DNA of 64,000 nucleotides from Actinomycetota bacterium (GTDB lineage Bacteria > Actinomycetota > Acidimicrobiia > Acidimicrobiales > Microtrichaceae): NCBI GenBank assembly GCA_016703525.1, contig JADJBW010000003.1, positions 211,541-275,540 of the forward strand, read 5' to 3'. Position 1 is the stretch's first letter, and each line of letters opens with the position of its first letter. Shown here piece by piece: positions 41,911-50,029 of this stretch. A program made the position numbers and the translations under genes. The notes beneath the pieces are model-generated. The model saw nothing but the letters and a program-made list of their open reading frames with translations. It ran no database searches and was not told the origin of the DNA.

Positions 41911-44004
41911 ATGTCGGACCACTCACAATTGGCGATTCTCATCTGCGAGCCTCAGGGGCCGACCGACGAGAACCAGTTCGACAATGCGCGTCCGTACCTG
42001 CCGTACATGTGGGCGACGCTGAAGACGTATCGCGAGCGAGTCGTCGGTGGTGTGCAGCACACCTGGTTGGATCCCATCTGGAAACACGGCGACCCGATGG
42101 AGCTGCTCAAGCCGTCGTCCGGTCGAGCCATCGATGTGCTGGGACTGAGCTGTTACACTTGGAACTGGCGACTCCAATGCGCCATCGCGGCGGAAGTGAA
42201 ACGATCAGATCCCGACTGTTTCGTGGTGGTCGGTGGCCCTGAGCCCGACTACAAGGATCCGGCCTTCTTCCGCCTGAACCCGGCGATCGACGCGATCGCC
42301 GTCAAGGACGGCGAGATCACCTTCTCCGCCATCCTTGACAAGCTCGTGGTCGGCGACCGCGACATGCGTGACGTTCCGGGCCTGTACGTCCCCGACGCAT
42401 CCGGGCGCCCGGTGTCGACGGGCGAGGCGATCCAGCCTGCGACCTTCCCCTTCAGCCCCTATGTCGAGCAGAGCGCCTACTACGACTCGATCCTGGCCGG
42501 GCTGGAGCCGGGCTCCTACGACGTCATCCTCGAGACGAACCGCGGGTGCCCCTACGGCTGCAGCTTCTGCGACTGGGGCTCCAACACCATGTCGAAGATC
42601 CGCAAGTTCGACATCGACCGCGTCCACGCCGACATCGACTGGATCTCCCGGCACGCCGTCAACATCGTGATGCTCGCCGACGCCAACTTTGGGATCCTCC
42701 CGCGTGACGTCGAGATCGCCGATGCGCTGAACCAGGCTCGCTCCGCAGCTGCGGGGTTCCCGCGCCACATCTTCTGGAGTGCGGCCAAGAACCACCCCGA
42801 GCGCGTGGTCTCCATCGCCCAGCGCTTCGCCGGGAGCGGGATCTCGACCGTCCACGCGCTCTCGATCCAGCACACGCGCAGCGAGGTGCTCGCGGCGACG
42901 GCGAGGAGCAACATCTCGGCCGAGCGCCAGGTCGAGGTGTGTCGTTCCATGATGGAGTTCGGCGTGCCAATTGAGGTGCAGCTGATCCTCGGCATCCCCG
43001 GTGACACGCTGGACCTCTGGCAGAGCTGCCTCACTGACCTCATGGAGTGGGGCATCCACGAGGACTACCTCATCCAGTCGTATCGGCTCCTCCCGAATGC
43101 GCCGGCCGCTGCCGCTGACTTCATCGACACGTGGGAGGTCGACGCTGTCGAGCGGACGATGTTCGACTACCTGGTGCGGGACGAATCGGCGCGGGTCAAC
43201 CTTCTCGAGAAGCCGGATCGCATCGTGGTGGGATGCACCTCGTTCGACCGAGCCGACTGGATCCGGATGGCTCTGTGGGGCGCGGTCGTGAAGGGCCTGC
43301 ACAACACCGGATTCGTCCAGCACATCGCCGTGTACCTCCGCCTGACGCGCAACGTGCCGTACGTGGACTTCTACCGCGGCCTGATCGACGGTCTCATGAC
43401 GACCGACCCGCTCCTCGCCGGGCTCCGGGCCGAGATCGAGGAGCACTACGAACGCTTCCTCGCCGATCCCCTTCTCAGCGACCACATGCGCCTCGACAGC
43501 GTCGGGACCTTCGGCTACCTGTTGCATCCCTCGCGCTGGCTCTTCGTCCGGGTCTGCCAGGAGGCCGACGACGTCTTCTCGCTGATCGGCGACTGGGTCG
43601 AGTCGACGTTCCCGCTGGACTCGGCGGCCCGGGGACTGGTCGAGTACCAGCGACAGATCATCGTGCTCCCGTCCTACGACCGCGAGTGCGGCCACGAGTT
43701 CCCCGTCGATGTCGACTGGCCCTCCTACTTCGCCGCAGCGCGAGGCCGCGAGGGGTTCGATTCGCTCGGCGAACCGGCTCCGACTCCTGGGGCCGTCGTC
43801 CGAGCGACCGACCGACGATCCTCGGAGCGTGTGATCCGGGCCGACGGCCCTGGCGAGGGGTACTACGGCAAGCCGTTCGATTGGGACTCGCTGGTAGGCG
43901 AGGAGCGGTGGATCCGCTGGATCGAGCGGACGGTGATGGACCGCGCCTCTTCCCAGCTCAACAACCTGTGCGACCTGCGCTTGCTCCCGGAGCCGTCGGC
44001 ATGA
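41911..44004 (+). CDS. B12-binding radical SAM enzyme
   Basis: Radical SAM protein of 697 residues. The N-terminal about 180 residues form a cobalamin-binding-like domain (LAILICEPQGPTDENQFDN; DVLGLSCYTWNWRLQCAIA). The Fe-S cluster motif is C213-PYG-C217-SF-C220 in NRGCPYGCSFCDWGS. About 400 residues follow, including a C-terminal extension without known motifs. Enzymes of this class methylate or rearrange unactivated carbons, as in gentamicin and fosfomycin pathways. Start is the ATG at 41,911. Confidence 0.87.
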   Translation: MSDHSQLAILICEPQGPTDENQFDNARPYLPYMWATLKTYRERVVGGVQHTWLDPIWKHGDPMELLKPSSGRAIDVLGLSCYTWNWRLQCAIAAEVKRSDPDCFVVVGGPEPDYKDPAFFRLNPAIDAIAVKDGEITFSAILDKLVVGDRDMRDVPGLYVPDASGRPVSTGEAIQPATFPFSPYVEQSAYYDSILAGLEPGSYDVILETNRGCPYGCSFCDWGSNTMSKIRKFDIDRVHADIDWISRHAVNIVMLADANFGILPRDVEIADALNQARSAAAGFPRHIFWSAAKNHPERVVSIAQRFAGSGISTVHALSIQHTRSEVLAATARSNISAERQVEVCRSMMEFGVPIEVQLILGIPGDTLDLWQSCLTDLMEWGIHEDYLIQSYRLLPNAPAAAADFIDTWEVDAVERTMFDYLVRDESARVNLLEKPDRIVVGCTSFDRADWIRMALWGAVVKGLHNTGFVQHIAVYLRLTRNVPYVDFYRGLIDGLMTTDPLLAGLRAEIEEHYERFLADPLLSDHMRLDSVGTFGYLLHPSRWLFVRVCQEADDVFSLIGDWVESTFPLDSAARGLVEYQRQIIVLPSYDRECGHEFPVDVDWPSYFAAARGREGFDSLGEPAPTPGAVVRATDRRSSERVIRADGPGEGYYGKPFDWDSLVGEERWIRWIERTVMDRASSQLNNLCDLRLLPEPSA

Positions 44005-44762
44005 GGCGGAAGCCCGACTCAGCTGCGCCCGTGACCGATCGCTGCGACCTGTCCACCACCCTCCGCGACGCCGGCGTCGTCGTCGCCGACGTGGCGTCCT
44101 TCTTCCCGTTTCACCTCGCTTTGCGTGGCGCGCTCGACGATCTGGTTGCCGACCTCGAAAGAACCGACGGTTCGCACGTGTCGTTCGCCCGCCCGGAGAT
44201 CTACCTCGCAGCGCTCGACGTCGATCATCTGGCGATGGTGCAGCACTATCTCGGCACACCTCCGGCCCTGACCGGCGTCCACATCCGCCGCGACGTCGGC
44301 CGGAAGGTCGGTGGCATCAAGCACTGGCACGTCGACAGCGAGGACGAACGGGTCCTGCGGCAGATCGTCTACCTGGCCGATGTCGATCACACGAACGGGC
44401 TGTTCGAGTACGTGCCGGACTCCTGGCGCGAACCGTGCAACCACCTCCGGAGCCGCGACGTCGTCGACGACCGAGGCGACGGGTACAGCGCGGCTACCGT
44501 GTCCGACGACGTGATGTCAGCGGTCGTCGCACCGTCGCACTGGCAGTCCGTCACCGGACCGAGATCGACGTGTGTGCTGGTCGACGCGGCGCGCCTGTTC
44601 CACCGAACCAGGCCCCACGATGCCGAACGGCTGACGCTCACGCTCACCTACACTTCGCGGCGCCCTCGGCACCCGGAGGTGCGTCGCAACCCCGACCTCG
44701 ATCATCTCCTGGACAAGTTCCAGTCGAGCTGCTTCTACGCCGCGACTCCCAGGACCGACTGA
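44001..44762 (+). CDS. Fe(II)/2-oxoglutarate dioxygenase-like protein
   Basis: Protein of 253 residues resembling phytanoyl-CoA dioxygenases. The iron-binding HxD is in KHWHVDSEDERVLRQIVYLA, and the distal His and 2OG-binding Arg are probably in ARLFHRTRPHDAERLTLTL. ATG overlaps the radical SAM stop (ATGA). It probably hydroxylates a cluster intermediate. It is quite different in sequence from the second dioxygenase two genes downstream, so they are not a duplication. Confidence 0.75.
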   Translation: MRRKPDSAAPVTDRCDLSTTLRDAGVVVADVASFFPFHLALRGALDDLVADLERTDGSHVSFARPEIYLAALDVDHLAMVQHYLGTPPALTGVHIRRDVGRKVGGIKHWHVDSEDERVLRQIVYLADVDHTNGLFEYVPDSWREPCNHLRSRDVVDDRGDGYSAATVSDDVMSAVVAPSHWQSVTGPRSTCVLVDAARLFHRTRPHDAERLTLTLTYTSRRPRHPEVRRNPDLDHLLDKFQSSCFYAATPRTD

Positions 44763-44764
44763 CC

Positions 44765-45559
44765 GTGCGTCGCGATCGAGACCCACATCCCGCTCCACTC
44801 GAACCACTCGGGGATGGCCCTCCAGCAGTGGTCAGCGCGTCGGACTTCCCACAGTACGCCTACGGCCTGTTGTTGGCGTCCCGTCTGGCCAACGCCTTGG
44901 GCATCACCTCGATCTCCTCGCTCGAGCTGGGAGTCGCCGGCGGCAACGGACTGATGGAGCTCCAACGCCTCGCCGCCGAGATGCGGACGACCCTCGGCAT
45001 CACCGTCGAGACGTTCGGCTTCGATCTCGGGAGCGGGATGCCGGCCCCCGTAGATCATCGCGACGTGCCGTACTCATGGGCCGAAGGCTTCTTCCGCATG
45101 GACGAGCCATTGCTCCGGAGTCGGCTGACGACCGCCGAGCTGATCCTCGGCGACATCGCCGAGACCGGTCGCACCTTCATCGAGTCCGCCCCCAGCCCGG
45201 TCGGCTTCATCTCGTTCGACCTCGACTTCTACTCGTCGACGGTGGCGGCCTTTGACGCGCTGCTCGGCAGCGACGCCGACCGCTACCTCCCACGGGTCCT
45301 CTGCTATTTCGACGACACGGTCGGCCCCCACGAGGAGCTGCACACGGAGTACTCCGGCGAGCTGCTCGCGATCTCGGAGTTCAACGCAGCCGGCCCGAAC
45401 CGGAAGATCAGCAAGATCAACGGCTTGAACGCCAAGCTGCATCCGATGGTCGGTCCCTGGATCGAGGGGATGTACGTGCTGCACCTATTCGACCATCCCC
45501 GCTACAACACCTACACGTTCCCTGAGCGCGATCGGCAGTTTCCCCTGGAGGTGGACTGA
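44765..45559 (+). CDS. SAM-methyltransferase-like conserved protein
   Basis: Protein of 264 residues. SLELGVAGGNGLMELQRLA resembles motif I of Rossmann-fold methyltransferases, and GFDLGSGMPAPVDHRDVPY and PVGFISFDLDFYSSTVAAF follow. Related proteins occur in surface-polysaccharide and natural-product clusters and are annotated as class I methyltransferases, but activity has seldom been shown. GTG at 44,765 is the only start after the previous stop. The next gene begins immediately at 45,560. Confidence 0.7.
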   Translation: MRRDRDPHPAPLEPLGDGPPAVVSASDFPQYAYGLLLASRLANALGITSISSLELGVAGGNGLMELQRLAAEMRTTLGITVETFGFDLGSGMPAPVDHRDVPYSWAEGFFRMDEPLLRSRLTTAELILGDIAETGRTFIESAPSPVGFISFDLDFYSSTVAAFDALLGSDADRYLPRVLCYFDDTVGPHEELHTEYSGELLAISEFNAAGPNRKISKINGLNAKLHPMVGPWIEGMYVLHLFDHPRYNTYTFPERDRQFPLEVD

Positions 45560-46413
45560 ATGGACCGGCTCGGCAGCCGCCAGCTCGACCAGTTCCGAGA
45601 TCTCGGGTACGTCGCGCCGTTGGACGTGTTGTCCCCGGAGCGAGCCATGGTCCTGCTCGATGCGATCGACGACTATCTCGCGGCGGAGGCGGTGCTCGAC
45701 ACCTTCGACCTCACCGATCCCATCTTGATCCGCGAGGTCGTCGGCGACGACGGCGGCAAGCGGTTCGAGTACGCCGACGTCCCGAATCCGGCACCCACGG
45801 TGTTCCCGTTCTTCTTCAACATCTGGCGTCACGACGACCGCTTCCGCGAGGTGGCGTTCGACCCCGGTCCGGCCGTGGTAGCGAAGCAGCTGCTCGGTGC
45901 GGACGAAGTGCTCCTGATGGAGGACAACATCGTGGTCAAGGAGCCGCACACCGGGCCGGTGCCCTTCCACCAGGACTACTCGTACTGGCCGCTCGACCGG
46001 CCGTCCGCGGTGACGCTGTGGATCGCGCTGGGCGACATGGACGCGGCCCGAGGCTCGATGCAGATCGTGCCGCGGTCGCATCTCCTCGGCGAACGCTTGC
46101 CCGTCTCGTTCGGCGACGGCCGCTCGCTGATGGCCGAGCACTGGCCCCACGCGACGGAGGTGCCCACGGCGCCGGACGCCGACGGCCACGAGCTGCACTC
46201 CTATGAGTTCACCTCCGGTCAGGGCGGCTTCCACGACGCCATGGTGTGGCACGGGTCCACTCCCAATACCTCCTATCTGCGGCGCTCGGCGTACGTCATC
46301 AGGTACGTCGTGGCCGGCTCGATCTGGCAGGGCGGCGTGCGGATGCCATACGACGACATCGACTGCGCGCCCGGTGAACCGTTGACCGAATCCCACTTCC
46401 CGCGCGTCGCTGA
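45560..46413 (+). CDS. Phytanoyl-CoA dioxygenase family enzyme
   Basis: Fe(II)/2OG oxygenase of about 284 residues. It shows the metal-binding HxD in VPFHQDYSYWPLDRPSAVT, the central DMDAARGSMQIVPRSHL, and the distal His in FHDAMVWHGSTPNTS with Arg in RRSAYVIRYV. The frame stays open until 46,612, well into the next gene. A one-base indel near 46,395-46,410 would instead give a stop at 46,411-46,413 overlapping the next ATG (TGATG), which I consider correct. Confidence 0.82.
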
Positions 46414-47516
46414 TGCTGCGTCCTCCTGCACCTGCACGATGGGCGGCGCGTCCGTCGCGCATCGGGCTCGTCGGCTACGGCTTCATCTCTGGCGGCCATC
46501 TCGCCGGTATCGCGCGACTCGATGGCGTCGAGGTCGTCGCTGTGGTGGACGTCTGCATCGAACGGCGCGCCGCCGCCCGGCGGGAGTTGCCCGGCGTCCA
46601 CGTCGTCGGTGACCTCGCCGATCTTGACGTGGACGAACTCGACGCGCTCCTGATCTGCACGCCGCCCGGAAGCCACCTCGACGCCATCGTCTTCGGGCTC
46701 GAGGCGGGCCTCGCTGTCATCTGCGAGAAGCCCCTCGTACCGACCGTTCGCGAGCTCGATGCCCTCGAGGCCGCGTGTGCGGCGGCGCCAGGCCTCCTCT
46801 ACCCGAGTCACAACTACCTCTCCGCACCGTCGGTCCAGTCGCTGCTGCGGATCGTCTCGGAGCGGCGGAGCTCGGAGGGTCCGCTGAGCGGCCATCTCCG
46901 CACCCAGCGAGTCGGCCACGCTCGCGGCGTTCCCGAATGGAGTCCTGACTGGCGGCGCGATCGAGCGACGTCGGGCGGCGGGATCATCCAGGACCACGGC
47001 CCGCATAGCTTCTACCTGGCTTCGGCGTTTGTGGGACGGCGCCCGAATCGAGTCAGGTGCGATCTCCGACGCCCCGGGGACGGCCCGTTCCGCGACACCG
47101 AGGACTACGCCTTCATCCACCTGTCGTACCATGACGGTTCGCGGTTCACGATCGAGCTCGATTGGAACGCGTCGGTGCGCCAGACGTCCTACTTGTTGTA
47201 CGGCGACTGGGGGCACGCTCGGGTGATCGACGACCAGATGGACTGGTCGGTCGGCGGAAGCGGTGGGTCTCGACGGATCGTCTCGAACTTCGACGATCCG
47301 TCCCACAGCGAGTGGTTCGAGTCAGTGTGGCGCGGATTTCTCGACCCCGCCCGTGTCGACGAACGATTCGAACTGCTCGACGAGGCGCTGTGGACGGTGA
47401 AGATCGTCGCCGGGTGCTACCGGTCCGCGACGGAAGCTGGCGCCTGGGTCCATCTCGGTGACGACCCGGCCGTCCGCCTCGCCGCGCCGCCGACTCCGGC
47501 CCGACCGGCGATCTGA
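46413..47516 (+). CDS. Gfo/Idh/MocA family dehydrogenase (second)
   Basis: Dehydrogenase of 367 residues. The nucleotide-binding motif is IGLVGYGFISGGHLAGIARL and the catalytic motif is AVICEKPLVPT. GGGIIQDHGPHSFYLASAF matches the GxxxDxGxH-type region of the family. It is only distantly similar to the first Gfo/Idh protein in the cluster. In aminocyclitol pathways such dehydrogenases form the ketone that an aminotransferase then uses, and the aminotransferase is the next gene. Confidence 0.86.
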   Translation: MLRPPAPARWAARPSRIGLVGYGFISGGHLAGIARLDGVEVVAVVDVCIERRAAARRELPGVHVVGDLADLDVDELDALLICTPPGSHLDAIVFGLEAGLAVICEKPLVPTVRELDALEAACAAAPGLLYPSHNYLSAPSVQSLLRIVSERRSSEGPLSGHLRTQRVGHARGVPEWSPDWRRDRATSGGGIIQDHGPHSFYLASAFVGRRPNRVRCDLRRPGDGPFRDTEDYAFIHLSYHDGSRFTIELDWNASVRQTSYLLYGDWGHARVIDDQMDWSVGGSGGSRRIVSNFDDPSHSEWFESVWRGFLDPARVDERFELLDEALWTVKIVAGCYRSATEAGAWVHLGDDPAVRLAAPPTPARPAI

Positions 47517-47529
47517 AGGGCGGTCGACG

Positions 47530-48762
47530 GTGTCAGATCAGGATGGTGCGGGTCCCGCCGAACGCGGACGCTTCCAGAGGACCGACGAGTTGACCGAGCG
47601 GGCGCTCGTCGTGGATGCCCGGGCAATCGCCCGGGGTGACATCCTGCCGCTCGCCGCCGGGCGCACGACCTTTCCGCGATACATCGACCGGGCGGCGGGG
47701 GCGCATCTGTGGGATGTCGACGGCAATCGATATGTCGACTTCCTGCTCGGCTACGGCCCGGTGATCCTCGGTCACGCCGACCCGGGCATCGCAGCCGCCG
47801 CGAACGCCGAGCTCGAACGTGGTGTCTGCTTCGCTCCCCTCTGGAGTCCCCGACAGGTCGAGCTCGCCGAGTTGCTGGTCGACACGATTCCGGGTGCCGA
47901 GCGAGTCCTCCTCCTCAAGACGGGCTCCGACGCGACGACCGCCGCAGTTCGGCTCGCCCGGATCCACACCGGTCGATCGGTCGTCGTTCGGAGCGGGTAC
48001 AACGGCTGGCACGACTGGTCGGTGGAGCAGCGTGCGGGCGTCCCCGACGGAGTCCGCCGCGAGACGATCGAGTTCGAGTCGTCCGACCTCGAGAGCCTGC
48101 GTTCGATCCTCGCCGACCGAGGGAGCGAGGTCGCCTGCATTGTCATGATGCCCTGCGAGGACGACGTCACCTCGGCCGAGCACCTTCAGCTCGTCCGCGA
48201 TCTCGCGCACAGCGTCGGAGCGTTGCTGGTGTTCGACGAGATGCGGTCGGGCTTCCGCCTGTCATCGGGCGGAGCCCAACAGTTCTTCGCGGTCCGGGCC
48301 GATCTCGCGACCTTCAGCAAGGCCATGGCCAACGGCTACACGATCTCGGCGGTCACGGGCTCTGCCGAGGTCTTCGACGGCCTCGGGTCGACGAAGGTCT
48401 CGTCATCGTTCCACGTGAACCCCGGGGACATGGCAGCAGCCATCGGCACGATAACGCGTCTCCGTGACACCGATGCGCTCGAACGAATCTGGGGCATGGG
48501 CCGGATGTTCCTCGATGGGCTCGAACAGATCGTCGGGGAGTTGGGGATCCCCGCCGAAGTCGTCGGCTATCCGCCGATGCCGTTCATGCGGTTCCTCCCG
48601 TCCGACTCCGCCGCTGACCTCAGCGCCCGCTTCCATCGGGGCGTCGTTGAACGCGGAGTCCTCTTGCATCCGGACCACCAGTGGTTCATCTCGGCGGCGC
48701 ACACGCCGTTCGACATCGAAGAGGCGCTGTCGGTGTGTCGGGCCAGCCTGGCTCGCCTCTGA
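47530..48762 (+). CDS. Class III PLP-dependent aminotransferase
   Basis: Aminotransferase of 410 residues related to glutamate-1-semialdehyde aminomutase. It has LWDVDGNRYVDFLLGYGPVI, then SGYNGWHDWS, the PLP-phosphate region LLVFDEMRSGFR, and the Schiff-base lysine K264 in ATFSKAMANGY. Class III enzymes install amino groups on sugars and cyclitols in aminoglycoside pathways. GTG at 47,530 is chosen because the upstream frame lies inside the preceding gene. Confidence 0.87.
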   Translation: MSDQDGAGPAERGRFQRTDELTERALVVDARAIARGDILPLAAGRTTFPRYIDRAAGAHLWDVDGNRYVDFLLGYGPVILGHADPGIAAAANAELERGVCFAPLWSPRQVELAELLVDTIPGAERVLLLKTGSDATTAAVRLARIHTGRSVVVRSGYNGWHDWSVEQRAGVPDGVRRETIEFESSDLESLRSILADRGSEVACIVMMPCEDDVTSAEHLQLVRDLAHSVGALLVFDEMRSGFRLSSGGAQQFFAVRADLATFSKAMANGYTISAVTGSAEVFDGLGSTKVSSSFHVNPGDMAAAIGTITRLRDTDALERIWGMGRMFLDGLEQIVGELGIPAEVVGYPPMPFMRFLPSDSAADLSARFHRGVVERGVLLHPDHQWFISAAHTPFDIEEALSVCRASLARL

Positions 48763-48839
48763 CGAGTTGGAGCACGGGCCGGACGGCGTCGGCACCACGG
48801 TTGGCCGTAGGCCGGTCGAACCGACATCATGGAGGACCT

Positions 48840-49711
48840 ATGCGCTCGCGTCAGCTCGGCCAGAACTTCCTCAGGAACAAGCGAACGGCGCGACGGCTCG
48901 TCCACAGCGCCGGTGGCGAACCCGATCTCCTGTGCGTCGACCTAGGCGCTGGCACCGGGTCGGTCACCGACTCCGCCGTCGCGATCCGGACCGGACCGAT
49001 CCTTGCCATCGAGTACGACCACCGGCTCGTCTCGCAGCTCGCCGCCCGCTACGACAGCGATCCGAGGGTCACGGTGCTCGCTGCCGACCTCCTCGAGGCC
49101 CCGCTTCCCGACGAACCGTTCGTCATAGCGGCCAACCCACCGTTCAACACCTCGACCAAGCTAGTGCGGCGCTGGATGCTCTCGCCGTCGTTCGTGTCCG
49201 GCGCGCTGATCGTCGAGACGTCCTTCGCCCGTCGGGTCAGCGGTTTCTACGGGGCGACGAAGTTGTCGCTCTCCCCTTGCGCCGTTCATCGCGCTCGAGA
49301 TCGGCGCCGTCGTCCGACCGGCAGAGTTCACGCCGGCCCCGAACGTCGCGACCGTGATCCTGACATCCGAGCGGCGAGCTGAGCCGGGAGTGTCCGCCGA
49401 CGACTGCGCGAGCTACTGGGCGTTCGTTAACTACCTGTTCGAGCGCGGCAGTCGGACGGTAGGAGAGTCGCTCGACCCGCTCCTCCGGCAAGGCGTGCCG
49501 CCGTCGTTGGCGTCCCCTGCCGGTCCGCGACCTCGATGTAACGGTTGCGATCGAGTTCTTCGCTGCGCACATTCGCGGCGACCAGCGCTGCACATTGCGA
49601 ATCCAGGCGTTCGAGGACCAGCTACCGGCAGCGCGCCGCTGGACCAATCTGTTCCCTCAATCCTCCGGCCAAGTCCGACCGACTGACGGAGGCTCGGGAC
49701 CTGTGAGCTGA
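48840..49711 (+). CDS. erm: Erm-like rRNA adenine N6-methyltransferase (two frameshifts)
   Basis: Member of the Erm/KsgA family, about 290 residues when repaired. SRQLGQNFLRNKRTARRL, VDLGAGTGSVTD, and the catalytic AANPPFNTSTKLVRRWM are in the first frame. FIALEIGAVVRPAEFTPAPN lies in the second and a basic tail with LRIQAFEDQLPAARRWTNLF in the third. Each shift is one extra C in a cccc run (49,273-49,276; 49,514-49,517). GGAGG at 48,831-48,835 is a strong ribosome-binding site. Erm methylates 23S rRNA A2058 and protects against macrolide-type drugs, so this is a likely self-resistance gene. Confidence 0.83.
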
Positions 49712-50020
49712 CCTCGCAGAGCCGCACCGACACGGCGAAATCCTATGGCCCCCTGAATCGCCATCCCGCTCACGTCCTAAACGTCCGGAGAAGCCCAGAA
49801 AGTCGACCATCTCGTCCGCTGATGTTCGCTCCCGCCACGTCCGGAATCCCGCTATGTGTGGCGTAACGAGTGGGAATCACAGCGACCCGGATGCGGAGCA
49901 CGGGGTTGACAGAATTGCGTAAGGCGTCCAGACCGGAGAGCGTGCAATACAACGGCCGGGCGACGGGATCCCCCGCACGACGCAACGGGAGGCCCGATCC
50001 CTCAGGCTTCGCGCGCTTAG
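49712..50020. other. Region upstream of the relaxase; candidate oriT
   Basis: These 309 bases separate the resistance gene from the relaxase. A TTGACA-like -35 is at 49,905-49,910. The octamer acgtccgg occurs twice (near 49,783 and 49,840), and gcgtaa occurs twice near 49,860-49,925. MobF relaxases usually have their nick site just upstream of their own gene, so oriT may lie here, but no nick sequence can be assigned by eye. Confidence 0.4.
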
Positions 50021-50029
50021 GTGGGCATG
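50011..50029 (+). promoter_or_regulatory. Conserved start-overlapping element, copy 2
   Basis: GCGCGCTTAGGTGGGCATG covers the start of the relaxase gene, with GTG at 50,021 and ATG at 50,027 in the same frame. It is identical to the copy before the excisionase-like gene on the opposite strand at 26,565-26,583. Confidence 0.75.

Noticed and set aside
46413..46612. Extended C-terminus of the PhyH-type dioxygenase
   Set aside because: It is Arg-rich and overlaps the Rossmann fold of the next gene; a one-base indel with a TGATG junction explains it better.
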